Shown in pieces: positions 40,901 to 53,403 of a stretch of 64,000 nucleotides of DNA; the stretch's first letter is position 1; every line of letters begins with the position of its first letter. The translations under genes were made by a program, and so were the position numbers. Source of the DNA: Euryodendron excelsum (taxonomy: Eukaryota; Streptophyta; Magnoliopsida; Ericales; Pentaphylacaceae); contig CM065384.1 in assembly GCA_033060915.1 (NCBI GenBank), forward strand, positions 11,177,001-11,241,000, in the 5' to 3' direction. Under the pieces are notes generated by a model. The model was not told where the DNA came from. It worked only from the letters and a program-made list of their open reading frames with translations, and did no database searches.

Positions 40901-41410
40901 TCTCTCGAGACAGTTTATTCCTCGAGACGATTCCAAATTAAGTACGTCTTTCTGAAAACGGTAAGTCCCCTTTCCAATCCCTCTCTCGAGACAGTTTATT
41001 CCTCGAGACGATTCCAAATCAGGCACGTCTTTCCAAATACGGTAAGTCCCCTTTCCAATCCCTCTCTCGAGACAGTTTATTCCTCGAGACGGTTCCAAAT
41101 CAGGCATGTCTTTCCGAAGACGGTAAGTTCCCTTTCCAATCCCTCTCTGGAGACAGTTTATTCCTCGAGACAGTTCCAAATCAGGCACGTCTTTTCAAAG
41201 ATAGTTTGTCCCCTTTCTAATCCTTCTCTCGAGACAGATTATTTCTCGAGATGGTTCCAAATTAGGCACATCTTTTCGAAGACAGTAAGTCCCCTTTCCA
41301 ATCCCTCTCTCAAGACGATTTATTCCTCGAGGCGGTTCTAAATCAGGCACGTCTTTCCGAAGACGATAAGACCCCTTTCCAATTCCAATCCTTCTCTCGA
41401 GACAGTTTAT
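40901..41410 (+). repeat. 81-bp tandem array of paired hairpins
   Basis: About seven units starting near 40901, 40982, 41063, 41144, 41224, 41306 and 41391. Each has TCTCGAG, an AT-rich 11-base loop and CTCGAGA, then a CGTCTT-TCCG-AAGACG hairpin (clean at about 41348-41365), then GGTAAGTCCCCTTTCC. Units differ by scattered substitutions. Confidence 0.88.
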
Positions 41411-42040
41411 TCGTCGCAAACATCACAACTGTCCGAATAGCGGAAATACTCGTAAACAAGTCGATATAAGGAATTGCCAACAAACCCCTATGTCACGACG
41501 ACCGCCATCAGAATGGCAGAAATACTCAAAACCCAGGTCAACACCAGTGCCTGTTAGCCCACTTTGGTGAAAAATGGCCAAACTGCCCCTTGGGCCTTTT
41601 TTTGAGACTTTCCAGTTAAGATGACCATTCTGCCCCTAGGCATCCAAATGCCCTGGGAACCACACCGGCTCTGGGTATCAAACCGGTAACTTTCTAAGAT
41701 TACTTCTTATAGTATTCTCAACTTTTCTCTACCTTTCTGGATCATTCCGAGTCAGCTCCAGCAAACCCGGTGCGAAATGACCATTTTGCCCCTAGTGGGC
41801 CGGTCGTCTTTTCCGACCACATCGGCTCCAGATATCAAATACCTTTGGGACACTATTTTAAGTATTCCTGCTCTTTTCCGGCCTTCTAGGTCATTCCCGG
41901 TCTTCCAAACTCCTTCCCAGACTTTCCGGAGTCACTCCTAGTGAAGCTAGGCTGAAAATTACATGGTAGTCACTAATATAAGCGCCTAAAACTAGTCAAA
42001 GATACGTTGCTTGCCGACCTTAAATATTTCCTAAATGGCT

Positions 42041-42140
42041 GGCGCCACTAGTAGTGGCACCAAGCCAAAAAATGGCCTGACGCCACTCCTAGTGGCGCCA
42101 GTGTAATATTTGCCCTAGCGCCACTATAACAGGCGCCAGT
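42041..42140. other. GGCGCC palindrome zone upstream of the TATA box
   Basis: Three inverted repeats: GGCGCCACT-AGTGGCac (42041-42060, partly decayed), GCGCCACTCCTAGTGGCGC-like (42078-42100), and TAGCGCC...GGCGCCAGT (42116-42140). Same order and spacing as at 25045-25145. Confidence 0.8.
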
Positions 42141-42153
42141 ACATTCCTCCCTC

Positions 42154-42161
42154 TATAAATA
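42154..42161 (+). promoter_or_regulatory. Putative TATA box of the Ogre-type LTR
   Basis: TATAAATA in a CTCTATAAATAAAGAGCC context, conserved with 8475, 25024 and 56584. The site is inferred from consensus and placement only. Confidence 0.55.
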
Positions 42162-42244
42162 AAGAGCCTCTTCCAGCGTGAAAGAGGTCCGCAAACTAAA
42201 TCTAAAAATCATATATTTCGATATATAGAGCTCGTGCACTCCCT

Positions 42245-42298
42245 AAACCCTAGCTTCTCTAGGTTTTTCAAACCCTAGCCACCATACACTAAACCCTA
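42245..42298 (+). promoter_or_regulatory. Three telobox motifs AAACCCTA
   Basis: AAACCCTA at 42245, 42270 and 42291, about 85-135 bp after the TATA box. Teloboxes are known near transcription starts of plant ribosomal-protein and histone genes. A role here is inference. Confidence 0.45.
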
Positions 42299-45200
42299 GC
42301 CTCCTATACACTCATACACATCCCCATACACTTATACATTAGCCCCCAACTCTCCTTTGAAGACTTGAAGAGTTGCAAACCAAAGTCTTGAAGATTAAGG
42401 ACGAGCCCTCAAAGATCAAGACTGAAGTGAAGTGAAGACCGAAGAAAGCAAGGCGCGCAAAATAAACAAGAGACAAGATAGGTTTTCTATTTAAATTTCT
42501 GCACTCCCCCCTCTCTCTTCTCTCTCCTAACCCACTCGGGTTTTCTCTATTTTAATCCTCCATCTCTTTCCCCCCCTTTCTTTGCATGCTTGAAACAAGG
42601 AGACTCTCGGTCCATGTGTAGGATTAGACTATTAGAGGGTCACCGTGTCGAGGGCTTTCCTTTAGGCTAACCGGAGACCACGTGGGTTCGGCCCCCTTGA
42701 TTATGTGGTGAAACATTAACCTTGTATGTTCACGATCCTAAATTTGCATTGTGCATATCATGATCTTGCATCTTCCAAAAATTGTTTTCAAACTCGTTTT
42801 CAAAACTTGCATTAAACTTGTTTTCAAAATTGCATCAAAATCTCTTTTTCAAAATATGTTTTCAAAATCACAATCCTAGGGTGATTCTAGCCTTTCCATG
42901 GCTAGGATTGCTTTAGGAAAGTGTTACATTTAAAGTGACTTTCATGGTCCATATTTTCAACCCTCGTCGTTTTCAAAACCGCTTTCCTAAAGTGGTTCTA
43001 ACCCTCTTATGGTTAGAATTACTTTAGGAAAGTGAGATGTTTTTGCACCTTCTAAAAAACTCTCTTTTCAAAAGTCTCTCTTCCTAAAAATCTCTTTTTC
43101 GACATACTTTCCTAAAAATCTCCTTTCCAAAATTGTTTCAAAAACTCCCTCCAAAAATCTATTTTCCAAAACTTCTCGTTTTTAAACTCCTTTCCAAAAC
43201 GCTCTCTACAAGGTCCACTTTCCAAAAACGTTCCCTAGGTTTTCTTCTTTGAAAAACCTCTTCCTAAATCTCTTTCTTAAAAATCTCTTTTTAAAAAAAC
43301 TCCTCACTAGGATCTCTTTCCAAAAACTCTTTCTCCTCAAAATTCACTTTCTAAAAACACTCCCTAAATTCACTTTCCTAAAAACTCTCCCCAACAATCT
43401 CTTTCTAAAAAACTCTCTTTCCAAAATCTTCCATCTAGAAACTCCTCTCTAGGATTTCCTTCTAAAAATCTTCGTTTCCAAAAACACACTTTCCAAAAAC
43501 TCTTTCCTTAGAGTCCAAGTCAAGCCCTAGAACCTACAATTAGGAAACCCTAATTTTCTTTCCAAAAATATAGTTTTCAAACTTGCCTTAAAACCTAGGT
43601 TTCCAAAATCTCCCTTTTCACATCCAAACTCTTCATATTTCCAAAACCTATTTTTCTATGTTAAAACTATAGCTTTCCAGATCTAGGGTTTCTAAAACCT
43701 CCCTTTCCAAATCCATGGCAAATCCTATCTTCCCGTTTAGAAAACCAAATCCCATCCTCCCTTTAGGAAGCCAAATCAAATCTCCCATTTAGGAAACTAG
43801 ATTCAATCCTCCGTTTTTGGAAACAAAATCAAACCTTCCCTTTTGAAAACAAAATCCAATCCCTTCCTAACCCAAATCTTTCCTAATTCAAATCCTTCCT
43901 AATCTTCTACTTTCCTAAATCCTAAGTTTCTAAAACTTGAACTTGAAAATCTTTCTTAAATTTTAAAACTCAACTTTCAAATCTTTCCTAATTCAACCCT
44001 TTCCTAATTCTATCCCTTTCCAAATCTTAACTTTCCAAATCCAAGTTTTCAAATCTTTCCTAAACTCAAACTTTTCCTAATCTCAAGATATTCTAAAACT
44101 CTAAAACTTTATAAATCCTAAATTTTCTAAATTTCAAATATTTCCAAATCCAAAACTTTCTAAACTCAAAACTTTCTTATTTTCAAAACTTCCTTGTTTT
44201 CTGAATTTTCCAACTTTCAAAACTTCCTTATTTTCAAAACCTTTTCTTTTTCAAAACCTTTCTTAAAATGAAACTTTCTTAATTCAAAACTTTTCTAAGT
44301 TGAAACTTCCCTAATTCCAAAACTCTCCTATTTTGAAAACTTTCCTAAAACGAAACTTTCCAAAAATTAAACTTTCCTAATTCGAAACTTTCCTAAATCG
44401 AACCTTTCCTAATTCGAATCTTCCTAAATCCAATCCTTTCCTAAATCTTCCAAGTCCAACATTCGAGTCAAATTTTTCTAAACCTCAAATCCTTCCTAAA
44501 TTCTCTCTTTCCTAAGTCTAGGTTTCCTAAAACCAAGTTTTTCAAAGTCAAGTCTTTTCAAATCTTCCTATCAAAGTTCAATCTCTCAACCTTTCAATCC
44601 AATTTCCAATTCAATCTCTTTCTTCCAATCAACTCTTTTATTTTCAATCGGACTCCGGTCCGAACTATGACTGACCTGATTCCTCTAAAAGTATACGTAG
44701 GCAACCCTCATGGGTGCATTCACCACATTTTTCAAGTCTCTATCTCCACATTTTTCAAATTTCCAATTCCACCACATTTTTCAAATTTCCAATTCCACAC
44801 CATTCTTCAAATTTCTATTTCTACAATTTCCTTCCAATCTCCAATCCTACAATTTTCTTCAAGTTTCCAATTCCATGATTTATTTCTATTTTCAATCTTT
44901 AATTTCAATTTCCAAAACCTTCTTTCCAAATTCAAATTTCTATCTCTATCTTTTCAAATCAAGTCAATTCCTTTCCAAATCTATTTCCAAATCAACTCTC
45001 TTTTCTTGCACTTGCATATCATGCATCATGTTTTTCCAAACATTATTTTTCAAAGTGGATAGGATCGAACAATAGTTAGTTAAAGAATCTCATAGGTGAA
45101 TCTAGGGTAGATTGACATGTAGGTACCGAAAGGGTGGGATAGGGTGATGGCTTAGTGCGTCTTCCCTACACATAACCAACCTCTGAACCTAGATCACTGA

Positions 45201-48009
45201 TTTCAAAGACCAAAAAGGAGTTTTTTTTTTTTTCAAAAAGGGCTAAATGTTTTCCCAAAGGTTGCCAAATAACTTGTTCTCCTAAAAAACCCTCTCTTGA
45301 GGAGATATTTTCAAAATCATTTTTCAAAAACCCTAAGTGTAGTCTTCAAATTATTTTTAGTTTTTAGGTGACCTAACTCACCTTAATCAAGTTAGGTGGT
45401 GACTCCGAATATTTTCTAAAAGCCCTTTATTCAAACCAATTTTTCAATTCAAACCTAGTCGCATTCATTCTTCTAGGAGGGTGAGTTCTAACGAGAGAGT
45501 ACAACATTTTTCCCGCTTGCGTGAGTATTCCTCAAGTGCGAAAAATCTGGGCGTGACATGAAAGATTAAAACCATTCTAAGGTTGTGATTTTGAAAACAA
45601 ATAGGCTTTGAAATATGGGCCATAATGATCACATTGAATATAATACTTTCTTAAAACAACCCTAACCATAGAAGGGTTACAATCATCTTAAGATTTTGGT
45701 TTTGATAAAAACAATTTGGGGTTTTAACCCAAAATTTAGACCTTGATGGTCACATTAAATATAACACTTTCCTAAAACAATCTTAACCATGGAATAGTAA
45801 GAATCATCCTAGGAGTGTGATTTTGAAAACTAGTTTGAAAGAAAGAGATTTTGAATGCAAGTTTTGAAAGAGAACTTTGATACAAGTTTGAAAATAATTT
45901 TGAATGCAAGGTATGAACATGATAACCACAATGTAATAGGGTTATGAACATATTAGGTTAGGCTTCACCAGATAATCAAGGGAGTCGAACCCACACCATC
46001 TAAGGTTAAACTAGAAGAAAGCCCCCCAGCATGGTGACCTTCAATAGTCTCTCCTAGGCATGAACCAGGGAGTTCCTTGTTTCAAGCATGCAAGAAGAGG
46101 AGGTAGAATATGGGGATTAAAATAAAAGAAAACCCAAATGGGCTAGAAGAGAAGAGAGAGGGGGGGATTATATAAAAGTAAATAGAAAACCAACTTCGTA
46201 TTCTTCTTGCTTTAATTGCTTTGTTTGCTTTACTTGACTTGAACTTTGAGAGCTTTAAATATGCAGCACTTGATTTTTAATAGATGTTTTGAGGCTTGTG
46301 TTTGGATGTATAAGGTGTATGAAGGCTAGGGTTTAAGGAAGCTTGAGAGAATTAGGTTTGGAGAGACTTCGAGCTCTAATTTCAAAGAGGCAAAGTTTCT
46401 GGCATGAGTTTGCGGACCCTTTACACAGGAAGAGGTTATAAGCAATTGAAACAGGAACCGGCGCTTGTTGCAGGGGCACCAATGCAAATTTAACCTTGGC
46501 ACCACTAAGAGTGGTGCCCGACCATTTATTGGCTTGTAGTGTTTTAAGGCAGCAAGAAACGTATGTTTTGACCCTTGTGACGCAAGGCAAAAGATTTGGG
46601 TGCCTGTCCTAATGACTATCATGCAAATTTTGGCTTGACTCCACTAGTACTCTGGAAGGTCCGAGAATGATCCGGAAGGCTGGGGATATATAGGAACCCT
46701 TGAAAGGGTGTCCCAGAGGTAATGGATTTGAGAAATAATGCCGGAATATTTGAAAAAGCCGACCGACCCATCAGGGGAAAAATGGTCATTTAAACTAGGG
46801 AAACAAGGGAATGGACTTGGAGTGACTCGTGAGGAGACTGGAAGGTTGGAAACACTATCGAGAGTGTTATGAGGGGTTGCCAATTTGATACCCAGAGTCG
46901 GTGTGGTTAGAAATGGCAATCGGCCCACCGAGACAAAATGGTCATTTTGCACCGAGCTTACCGAAATAGACTCAGAATGATCCATAAATGTGTTGAAAGA
47001 TTGAGAATACTATTTGAAGCATTCTCAGGAGGTTATAGGTTTGATACTTAGAGCCGCCATGATTCTCAAACGCGATTGGATGCTTAGGCGCAAAATGGTC
47101 ATTTTGATCGGATGGTCTTAGAATTGGTTTGGAACTGACTGGAAGGCACTTGAACATGCCAGATTGTCTTTGGGACAATCTTGGAAAGGTAGACTTAACG
47201 CTCTAAAGACTTAGGTACTTTCTCGAGAAGTGTGCTAGAAGGGCCTAAGGGGCAATTTAGTTTTTTTTACCGGCGTAAGCTAAAGGCACTAGTGTTGACT
47301 CGGGTTTTAAGTGTTTCCATCCTTTGATAAATGTGCCACGACCAAGAGACGTGTTCGGTCCCGTGACATAAGGGGTTTTTTGGCAATTCCCAATGTCGAC
47401 CTATTTGCGAGTGTTTTCACCACTTTGATGGCTGCAATGTTTGTGAATATTTCTATTTATTTGATGGTATGTGTTCATTCTAGAGACTACCTGATCTCGG
47501 GAAGCTACTGGATGGTCTTATCGAAAGATGTGCCGAATAACAGACATTCTACATTGGCGGGCTAGTAGGCACCAGAAGTAAACCATTCTACCATCTCGAG
47601 GACTTGGGTTCTATCCTAGTTGACAAGTTTCAAGGGACTTAGCATTCTGAGCAGTTTCCTCAGTAAATGTGTTGGACTTAATAGACTTACAGTTTGAGGG
47701 ATTAACTTTCTCGAAAGACATACCGAATTGAGTTTGATTGGTCTGGACTAGAATTGGAACTGGAATTGAAGTTGAAATATAGACTTACCGTCTTTAAGAA
47801 GACACGCCAACTAGAATTGGATTGAGCAATGCTGCAAGGGCATTTTGATCATTTTGGCTGTATTGCGCTCGGTGGGCCTGCAAAGTGATTGATTGACTGG
47901 ATTGAGTCTGAAAAGTTGGTTAGACTTGAATGTGTCTTTGTCGGTTTAAATGTGATTCCGATCGGGTCGGAAATTATTGAGCGAGCAAAAATGGGGTGCT
48001 TACAGTAGG

Positions 48010-50169
48010 GTGGGTCATTGCCCTAGTTTTAATGATGTGAGAATGTTGAATCAGGCTTTCTAAAGTTGATTAGGGAGGTTGAGGATGGGACATTGGCCCA
48101 GTCTACATTATTTGAAAAATGTCAAATTAAACTATTTAAACTTTTCACTGGAAGTTAGAAAAATGTATGTTATGCCTATGGATGGATGCACAAATTAGAC
48201 AGGAATATGAATAAATGAATGTACGGGTTTACATAAGGTTGAAATGAATCCATGTCATGCTTTTTGATGAATGCACTGGCTCATGCATGAATAGAATTGA
48301 ATGCATGCCATACTTTTTGATGAATGCATAAATAGAATTGAACTACACATGAATTAAATGGATGTACATGTTATACATGTCATAAATGCATAAGTATTGC
48401 ATGAATATAGGTTATTTACGAAGAATGCCCTAGGATTGCCTAGGGCCCATACTCTCGGGATTTTACTTCCCTTTCAGAATGCTGCCCTTTTTGGTTTTGT
48501 CTCATTCTTATTGGGGTGTGATAACATTTGTGCCATTCTCAGAGGATCTTGACCTTTTGGTTTTCCAACTGTTTGGGGATTTTCTATCCTCACTTGGTTT
48601 TCTCTCTGAGATCTTTTCATTCCACTATGGCTTGAGTGATAACTTGCCTACCCTTTGCTGAATGATAAACAGCTTGACTCTCAATCTGTGAAGACTTCTT
48701 TTAGAACCGTAATGTAGGGCGGGTTTAAGGGTTATAAGAAATGAAGGGATATTTAGGCTCAAAAATTTTCTTTTAGTGGGTTGTTTAAACCAAAAACATC
48801 TTAGCACACCTTAGAGCATGAGATTGCCCCTGAATTCCTTCCCATCTATTTTTTTTTTTTTTTTTTTTGTTGGTCTTGGTATTGTTCAGGCTTATTTGGA
48901 CTAACCAATTTTCTTTTATTAGAGAGGACTTTGATTTGAACCGTTACGTAGGCTAGGTTAAAGGATTTATGAAGAAAAGGATATAAAGGCTCAAATATTA
49001 TCTCTTGTGGGATTCTGAAATACCCATGATCATCTTTGGCCATTTAACTTCGATTTTCTTTTCCCTTCTTTCCTTTTTACCTTTTTTGTTCTTTTGAACT
49101 TTTTTCTCCATTCTAATTAGAACTCTTTATAGAAACTTATTCCTATGTCGTCTTTTAGAGGTGCCAACTTTTTCATTCCTATTTTGAGATGACATTATCT
49201 TCCCTTGAAAGCCACCACTAACGCGTTTCTCTTTTCTCTTTTTTTTTTTACTTGTCATCCGAGACTCTTCTTAGCATCGAAAAACTTGCTGCTATGCTTG
49301 TTCTTAGAGATGTCACTGATGTCATATCCTCTTGAAAATCACCATCTTCATTGCACGCTCATTAGTTCTCATTTATGGTTTTTGCCTTAACCTAGTGTGG
49401 GCGATGATCATTAGGTCAGTTATATTTTTTCAAAGGAGGCTTTGCGAGGGGATATCTCCAACTGTATGGTAGTAGAATCGAAGGCGTCTCTTCATTTCAA
49501 ATTAAATTGCTTAGTCCACAAAGCCTTTTTATAAAATTTAGACAATATTCCTAAATAAATCCATATACTTTCTATTGAATCAACCACCATGCGCTTACCC
49601 CAATATGGGGGATAGTTCTTGGTTTGGGGATATCTGAATGAAAATTACTTATAGCTCTAGTGGACTGAGCAAAAGGAAGTGTTATTTCTTTTGGAAGGAT
49701 TGAACGATGACTTCTCTTCATTTTAAGAGTTTGGTTATCCATCGCTTAGCTAGGATATCATTCAAGTATCACCTCTTCAATAAGCTCCGCATTTCTTTAT
49801 TGAGTCTATATTCCTCCTCTCTTTCACTCTCTATCTTTCTCTCAAAGGTATTAACCTCCGTTGAATGGGTTGCCCATGCTATCCCATCCTTCAAGTTGAT
49901 TCATTATAGATAGAGGAAGAATCCCTAAAAGCAATTATTATCCACAAGGGTATGAGCTAGAGTCCTTCATTTTCATTTAAACAAGGTTTTTTTTTTTTTA
50001 TTTTACATGGCATGGCCTTAATTGAAAGCATAAGCACAAGACATGAATAAGGACAGGAAAAGTAAAAGATAGGAAGAAAAGTGGATAAATCTAGAAAACA
50101 TTCATTTTTCTTTTTGAATTGATAAGTCCCTTAGACAGGCTTTAAGATTACTCCAACCTTCTCCACACT
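48010..50169 (-). other. Non-coding 3' region of element C with diverged duplications
   Basis: It lies downstream of gag in sense. I see no pol motif in any frame. A diverged direct repeat (48690-48780 and 48924-49012, about 234 bp apart) shares GAACCGTAATGTAGG/GAACCGTTACGTAGG and AGGCTCAAA. Imperfect duplications also occur near 49160-49350 and 49480-49750. T-runs lie at 48850-48868 and 49987-49999. Confidence 0.6.
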
Positions 50170-51000
50170 CTACTTGCCAGGTGCCTCGTCGGGTTGCACG
50201 GTGCAGATCGAATTGTCGTCTATGGCACTTAGGGCACCAGTGGTGAACCCCTTTTTTCATTCAATTTTCTGCATCAAATGCGGTGCCCTGGCTACCCCCC
50301 AAGACTTGCAGTTTTTGAATGTTATCATTTCCATTGCTGGGATTGTCTGGATCATCCTCATTTCCCATGATAAAATTAATGGTGTGGTTTGGAAATGGGC
50401 AGGGAGTGACATGAGTTGGGTTGGCTTCTTGTGTGCCAATAACTTTTGAGTCAATTAAGTCTTGAATTTTATGCTTCAAAGAGAAGCACTCCTTAGTGTC
50501 ATGACCTTGGCCACCCGAATGATATTCGCAGGTTGCTGCTAAGTTAAAGTTGGGTGATAAGGGATTGGGTAGAGGCCGAAAGGGTATAGACTTCAGGTGT
50601 CTTACTGCTAGGAGGTTATAATAAGTTGTGGTTTGTGTGCAAGCAAGTTTAGAAAAAAGTTGATTTCTCCAACTCGCTCTCCTAGGGTGGAAGGGTGTTC
50701 TGATGTTTCTAAAGGCTAGGGATCAAGTTCTAGCGTAATAATAGCTGGTTCAATGGCCTAGAAATCGAGAAGGTTTTAGATCTTGCTCTTCAAAGTGGGA
50801 TAATTTTCTGTGTTATGGCCAAGTGAATTGGAATGGTATTCACATGATAGATTAGGATTATATAATTCGAGCTTTGGTTAAAGACAGACCTGGGAGGTAT
50901 CAGAATAAGGTGGTCGGCTTGGCGAAGTCGTCGGTAGGCAGTGGTTAGAGAGCAATCCAATGGAGGGTAATCTCGGTCGTCTTCCTTAGTTCTTTTTTAT
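50170..51000 (-). pseudogene. Ogre/Tat-type gag C-terminal part, element C
   Basis: Read on the minus strand, FRPLPNPLSPNFNLAATCEYH and CEYHSGGQGHDTKECFSLK (about 50545 down to 50470) give the C-x3-H...GH-x4-C knuckle of Tat-clade gag. HKIQDLIDSKVI and then NPTHVTPCPFPNH follow, as usual. About 110 residues earlier in sense, a decayed second knuckle reads CEYHSNSLGHNTENY (about 50860), its last Cys replaced by Tyr, with SKI, a stop, then LLDF. Gag would package element RNA; here stops and frame changes break it. The N-terminal capsid part is not recognisable. Confidence 0.8.
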
Positions 51001-52764
51001 TAGACAACATGCCGCTCATGGGTTTGGACTTGAAGAGCCTTTGCCTGCTCATTGGTTATTATACCTGCATGGGATAAGAGAAAGGAGAGCATTGCTTCCA
51101 TTTTGGTCATCCTTTTCCCAAGTCCTCTTACTTTTTCTAGTATCTGGGCTTGGTCTTGCTCGAGGGACAAACTTGGTGGTGCATTGAGTGGGCTCCATGG
51201 ATGTTTTCGAATGTGGACTTGGCTTTTGATCTCTGTAGTAATGGGGGGAAGGTGAAGAAAAAGTATAAAACAAGAAAAAGGAAAAAGTTAGTGCCTTGTT
51301 TTGACAATTTTTATGCAATGCATGCCTTAAAGGTGCCCTTGCTTGTCGGGAGAACTAATCATGATGAGTTGTCCAGCTTTAGAGAAACGGTTTTGCCACT
51401 GCATGCAGTACCATACATGTGGCTTATTGCTTTCATTCATTCATTCATTCATCGATTCGAGAAAGATAAAGAGATAAAAAAAAAAAATTATTATTCTTGA
51501 ATTGCTTTTTGTACATGGAATTGAAATACATTGAAGGGGGGAAGGAAACAATTTTCTATAAGATCTTTTGCCTATCTCCTATACATTAGATTCCTAAGCT
51601 ACTATTGATTCTTCGGATCTGCCTTCTTTATTCTTTGATGGAGGTCGTTGGATGACCATTGCTTCTTGATTACCCCTTGTCTTCTTGGCAGTCTTATCTC
51701 CATGAATAGAGAGAGATTGGGGCTCCTTTTTATAGGATAACCTTGATGCATGCCATGAATCCTTAGGGTCACTTGGTACCCTTAGGAGTTCTGGTTGGCT
51801 TGATTTGAATGAGAATAGCTTTGGGCCATTTTCTGGGGGTTAATCAGATGCATGGAGATGCAATGACTTGAGTTACTTAAGGAACTCTTGCCTTGAGATG
51901 AATACGGATGCATGAACAATTATGATGCTAAAAGATGCATGAGTAGTATGACATTTGTATAGTAAAGGAAAATGTACAAGCAGTGTAATAGCAAGTGATC
52001 ACCCTTTCCACCCTGTTTTTGAAATTGATGCATGTGTCTTAAATCCGGCGGAGGCTCGACTATGCATGGAGTGCTACATGAGCATGAGGTTGGGGGTTTA
52101 CTAATGCTTCCTAAAAAATATGGTTTCCAAACATTTAAATCTCCAACGTCTACCCCCGAAAGGGTAAACTCCATCTTTGGCTAGTAGTTCGAGAATTATC
52201 AAGAGACTATAGGCTGAGAAACTGATATAGAATCCACCCACAGTCAATATAATGTTCCCCCTTCTAACTAGAAGAGTAGTAACCAGGTAATTATACACGA
52301 ATGCAAATGAAAGTGAGGGCACCAAGTGTGTGTAGATTTTTTGAAAAATGAAGGAAAGAATCCAGCAATACACATCTCATTCTGCTCATTCATCACATGC
52401 ATGGTAGTTAATATGACATAAAACAAAGTGTCAACAAAAGGTCCACCTACAAAAGAAAATGTAAGGAATTAGTAATTTTTCAAAAAAAAACTCAATGCAA
52501 GATAAAATGGACAATAAATGCAAGCAATGCGAGTGTGATGCGAGGGCATGCAAATGGATGTCAATGTATGAGCAATGAATGTAAGTGATGACACTTGTTT
52601 GAAAACTGCTTTGGAAAATAATGTTTGTTTTTACAAACTTAAGATTTTGAAAAACTTTTTAGGAACTTAGAAAAATTTTGAAAAGTGGATAAAACTGTAC
52701 AAAGTAACCAGAGATTCTAGGTGAGTGAAGGGTGAAGAGACATGACAATGGCCTAAACTTCTAA
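51001..52764 (-). other. Leader and unrecognised 5' region of element C
   Basis: About 1.8 kb lies between the primer-site-like sequence and the recognisable gag in sense. It has an ATTC microsatellite (51432-51453), an A-run (51478-51487) and short open stretches without known motifs. A very decayed gag N-terminus could lie here but I cannot show it. Confidence 0.5.
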
Positions 52765-52789
52765 GCATCCTCAGTGGAGTCTCCAGCTA
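52765..52789 (-). other. Primer-site-like leader next to the sense 5' LTR of C
   Basis: The minus strand reads GCTGGAGACTCCACTGAGG 2 bases after the LTR end. It resembles the TGGCGACTCCACTGGGGA-type sequence I recall at this place in Tat/Ogre elements. This is from memory; the tRNA was not checked. Confidence 0.55.
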
Positions 52790-53398
52790 TCTCACCCTGG
52801 TTTTTTGCACTCGAGAACGTGGGAAACATGCGGTACTCTCTTGTTAGAATTCATCCTCCTAGAAGGACGAGTGCAACTAGGTTTGAACTTAAAATTGATT
52901 TGAACAAGGGCTTTTTGGAAAAAGTTTGGAGTCACCACCTAACATGATTAAAGATGTGCTAGGTCACCTAAAAGCTAAGTGTAATCCGAGGATTAAACTT
53001 AAATTTTTGAAAAATATTTGAAAACTTACTCTTGAGAGGGATTTTAAGAAAATGGATTGTTTAGCAACTTTTGGAAGAATTTAAGCCCTTTTTTAAAATA
53101 ACTCTAATTTGGTCATGTGAAAACAGTGATTTTAGGTTCAGAGGTTATCATGTGTAGGGAAGACATTCTAAGATCATCACTCTGCCATGCTTTTTTGGTA
53201 CCTACATATCTGATCACCTTTGGTTCACTCACTTGGATAACCAATTACTAATATCCACTTTAGAATTTTGAAAAATAATTTGGTCATCACTTTTGGAATG
53301 AGATGATGTAATGATGCAAGTTTTGAAAGACTTGAAAGGATTGAATTTGGAAAAAATATTTTTGAAAATAATTTAGACTCGAAAACATTTTTGAAAAG

Positions 53399-53403
53399 GG
53401 GAT
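53399..53403. repeat. Target-site duplication GGGAT flanking a solo LTR
   Basis: GGGAT at 53399-53403 recurs at 58101-58105. The undisturbed LTR has one copy (AAAGGGGATTTGACTT, about 33459). Confidence 0.93.

Larger units (their letters stand above)
40692..45558 (+). mobile_element. Ogre-type giant solo LTR on the plus strand (4,867 bp)
   Basis: TGTAAGCACCCC to GGGCGTGACA with perfect TGAAA duplications. It is the only copy here whose inferred sense strand is the plus strand. Sense order: terminal CCGCTCGG block, 81-bp hairpin array (40901-41410), GACCATTTTG motifs (41580-41800), GGCGCC palindromes (42041-42140), TATA box (42154), AAACCCTA motifs (42245-42298), CCACGTGG block (42680), pyrimidine-rich CTTTCCTAA repeats (43000-44600), GTAGGCAACC block (44695) and the GTGACATGCG-type end. 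No protein is encoded. Confidence 0.93.
38635..48004 (-). mobile_element. Ogre-type solo LTR inside C, itself interrupted
   Basis: TGTCGCACCCCA to GGGGTGCTTACA with GTAGG duplications. It is split into 38635-40691 and 45564-48004 by the opposite-strand copy at 40692-45558. Without that insert it is about 4.5 kb. The left piece holds the GAGTCGCCACC block and purine-rich repeats. The right piece holds the later blocks with decayed hairpins (about 47300-47480) and TCTCGAA-like units (47706). The TATA region near 46430 is decayed. No coding region. Confidence 0.9.

Noticed and set aside
40817..41419. Repetitive proteins in the 81-bp array (both strands)
   Set aside because: The unit is a multiple of three, so one frame stays open across units. 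Both strands are open and flanking LTR has no coding signal, so this is a repeat artefact.
50174..50449. A 91-residue plus-strand frame
   Set aside because: It is the shadow of the minus-strand gag with the CEYHSGGQGHDTKEC knuckle.
52101..52373. A 90-residue minus-strand frame resembling a membrane protein
   Set aside because: It lies in the leader of C. The hydrophobic stretch has no family match I know and no conserved copy to compare, so it is not called as a gene.
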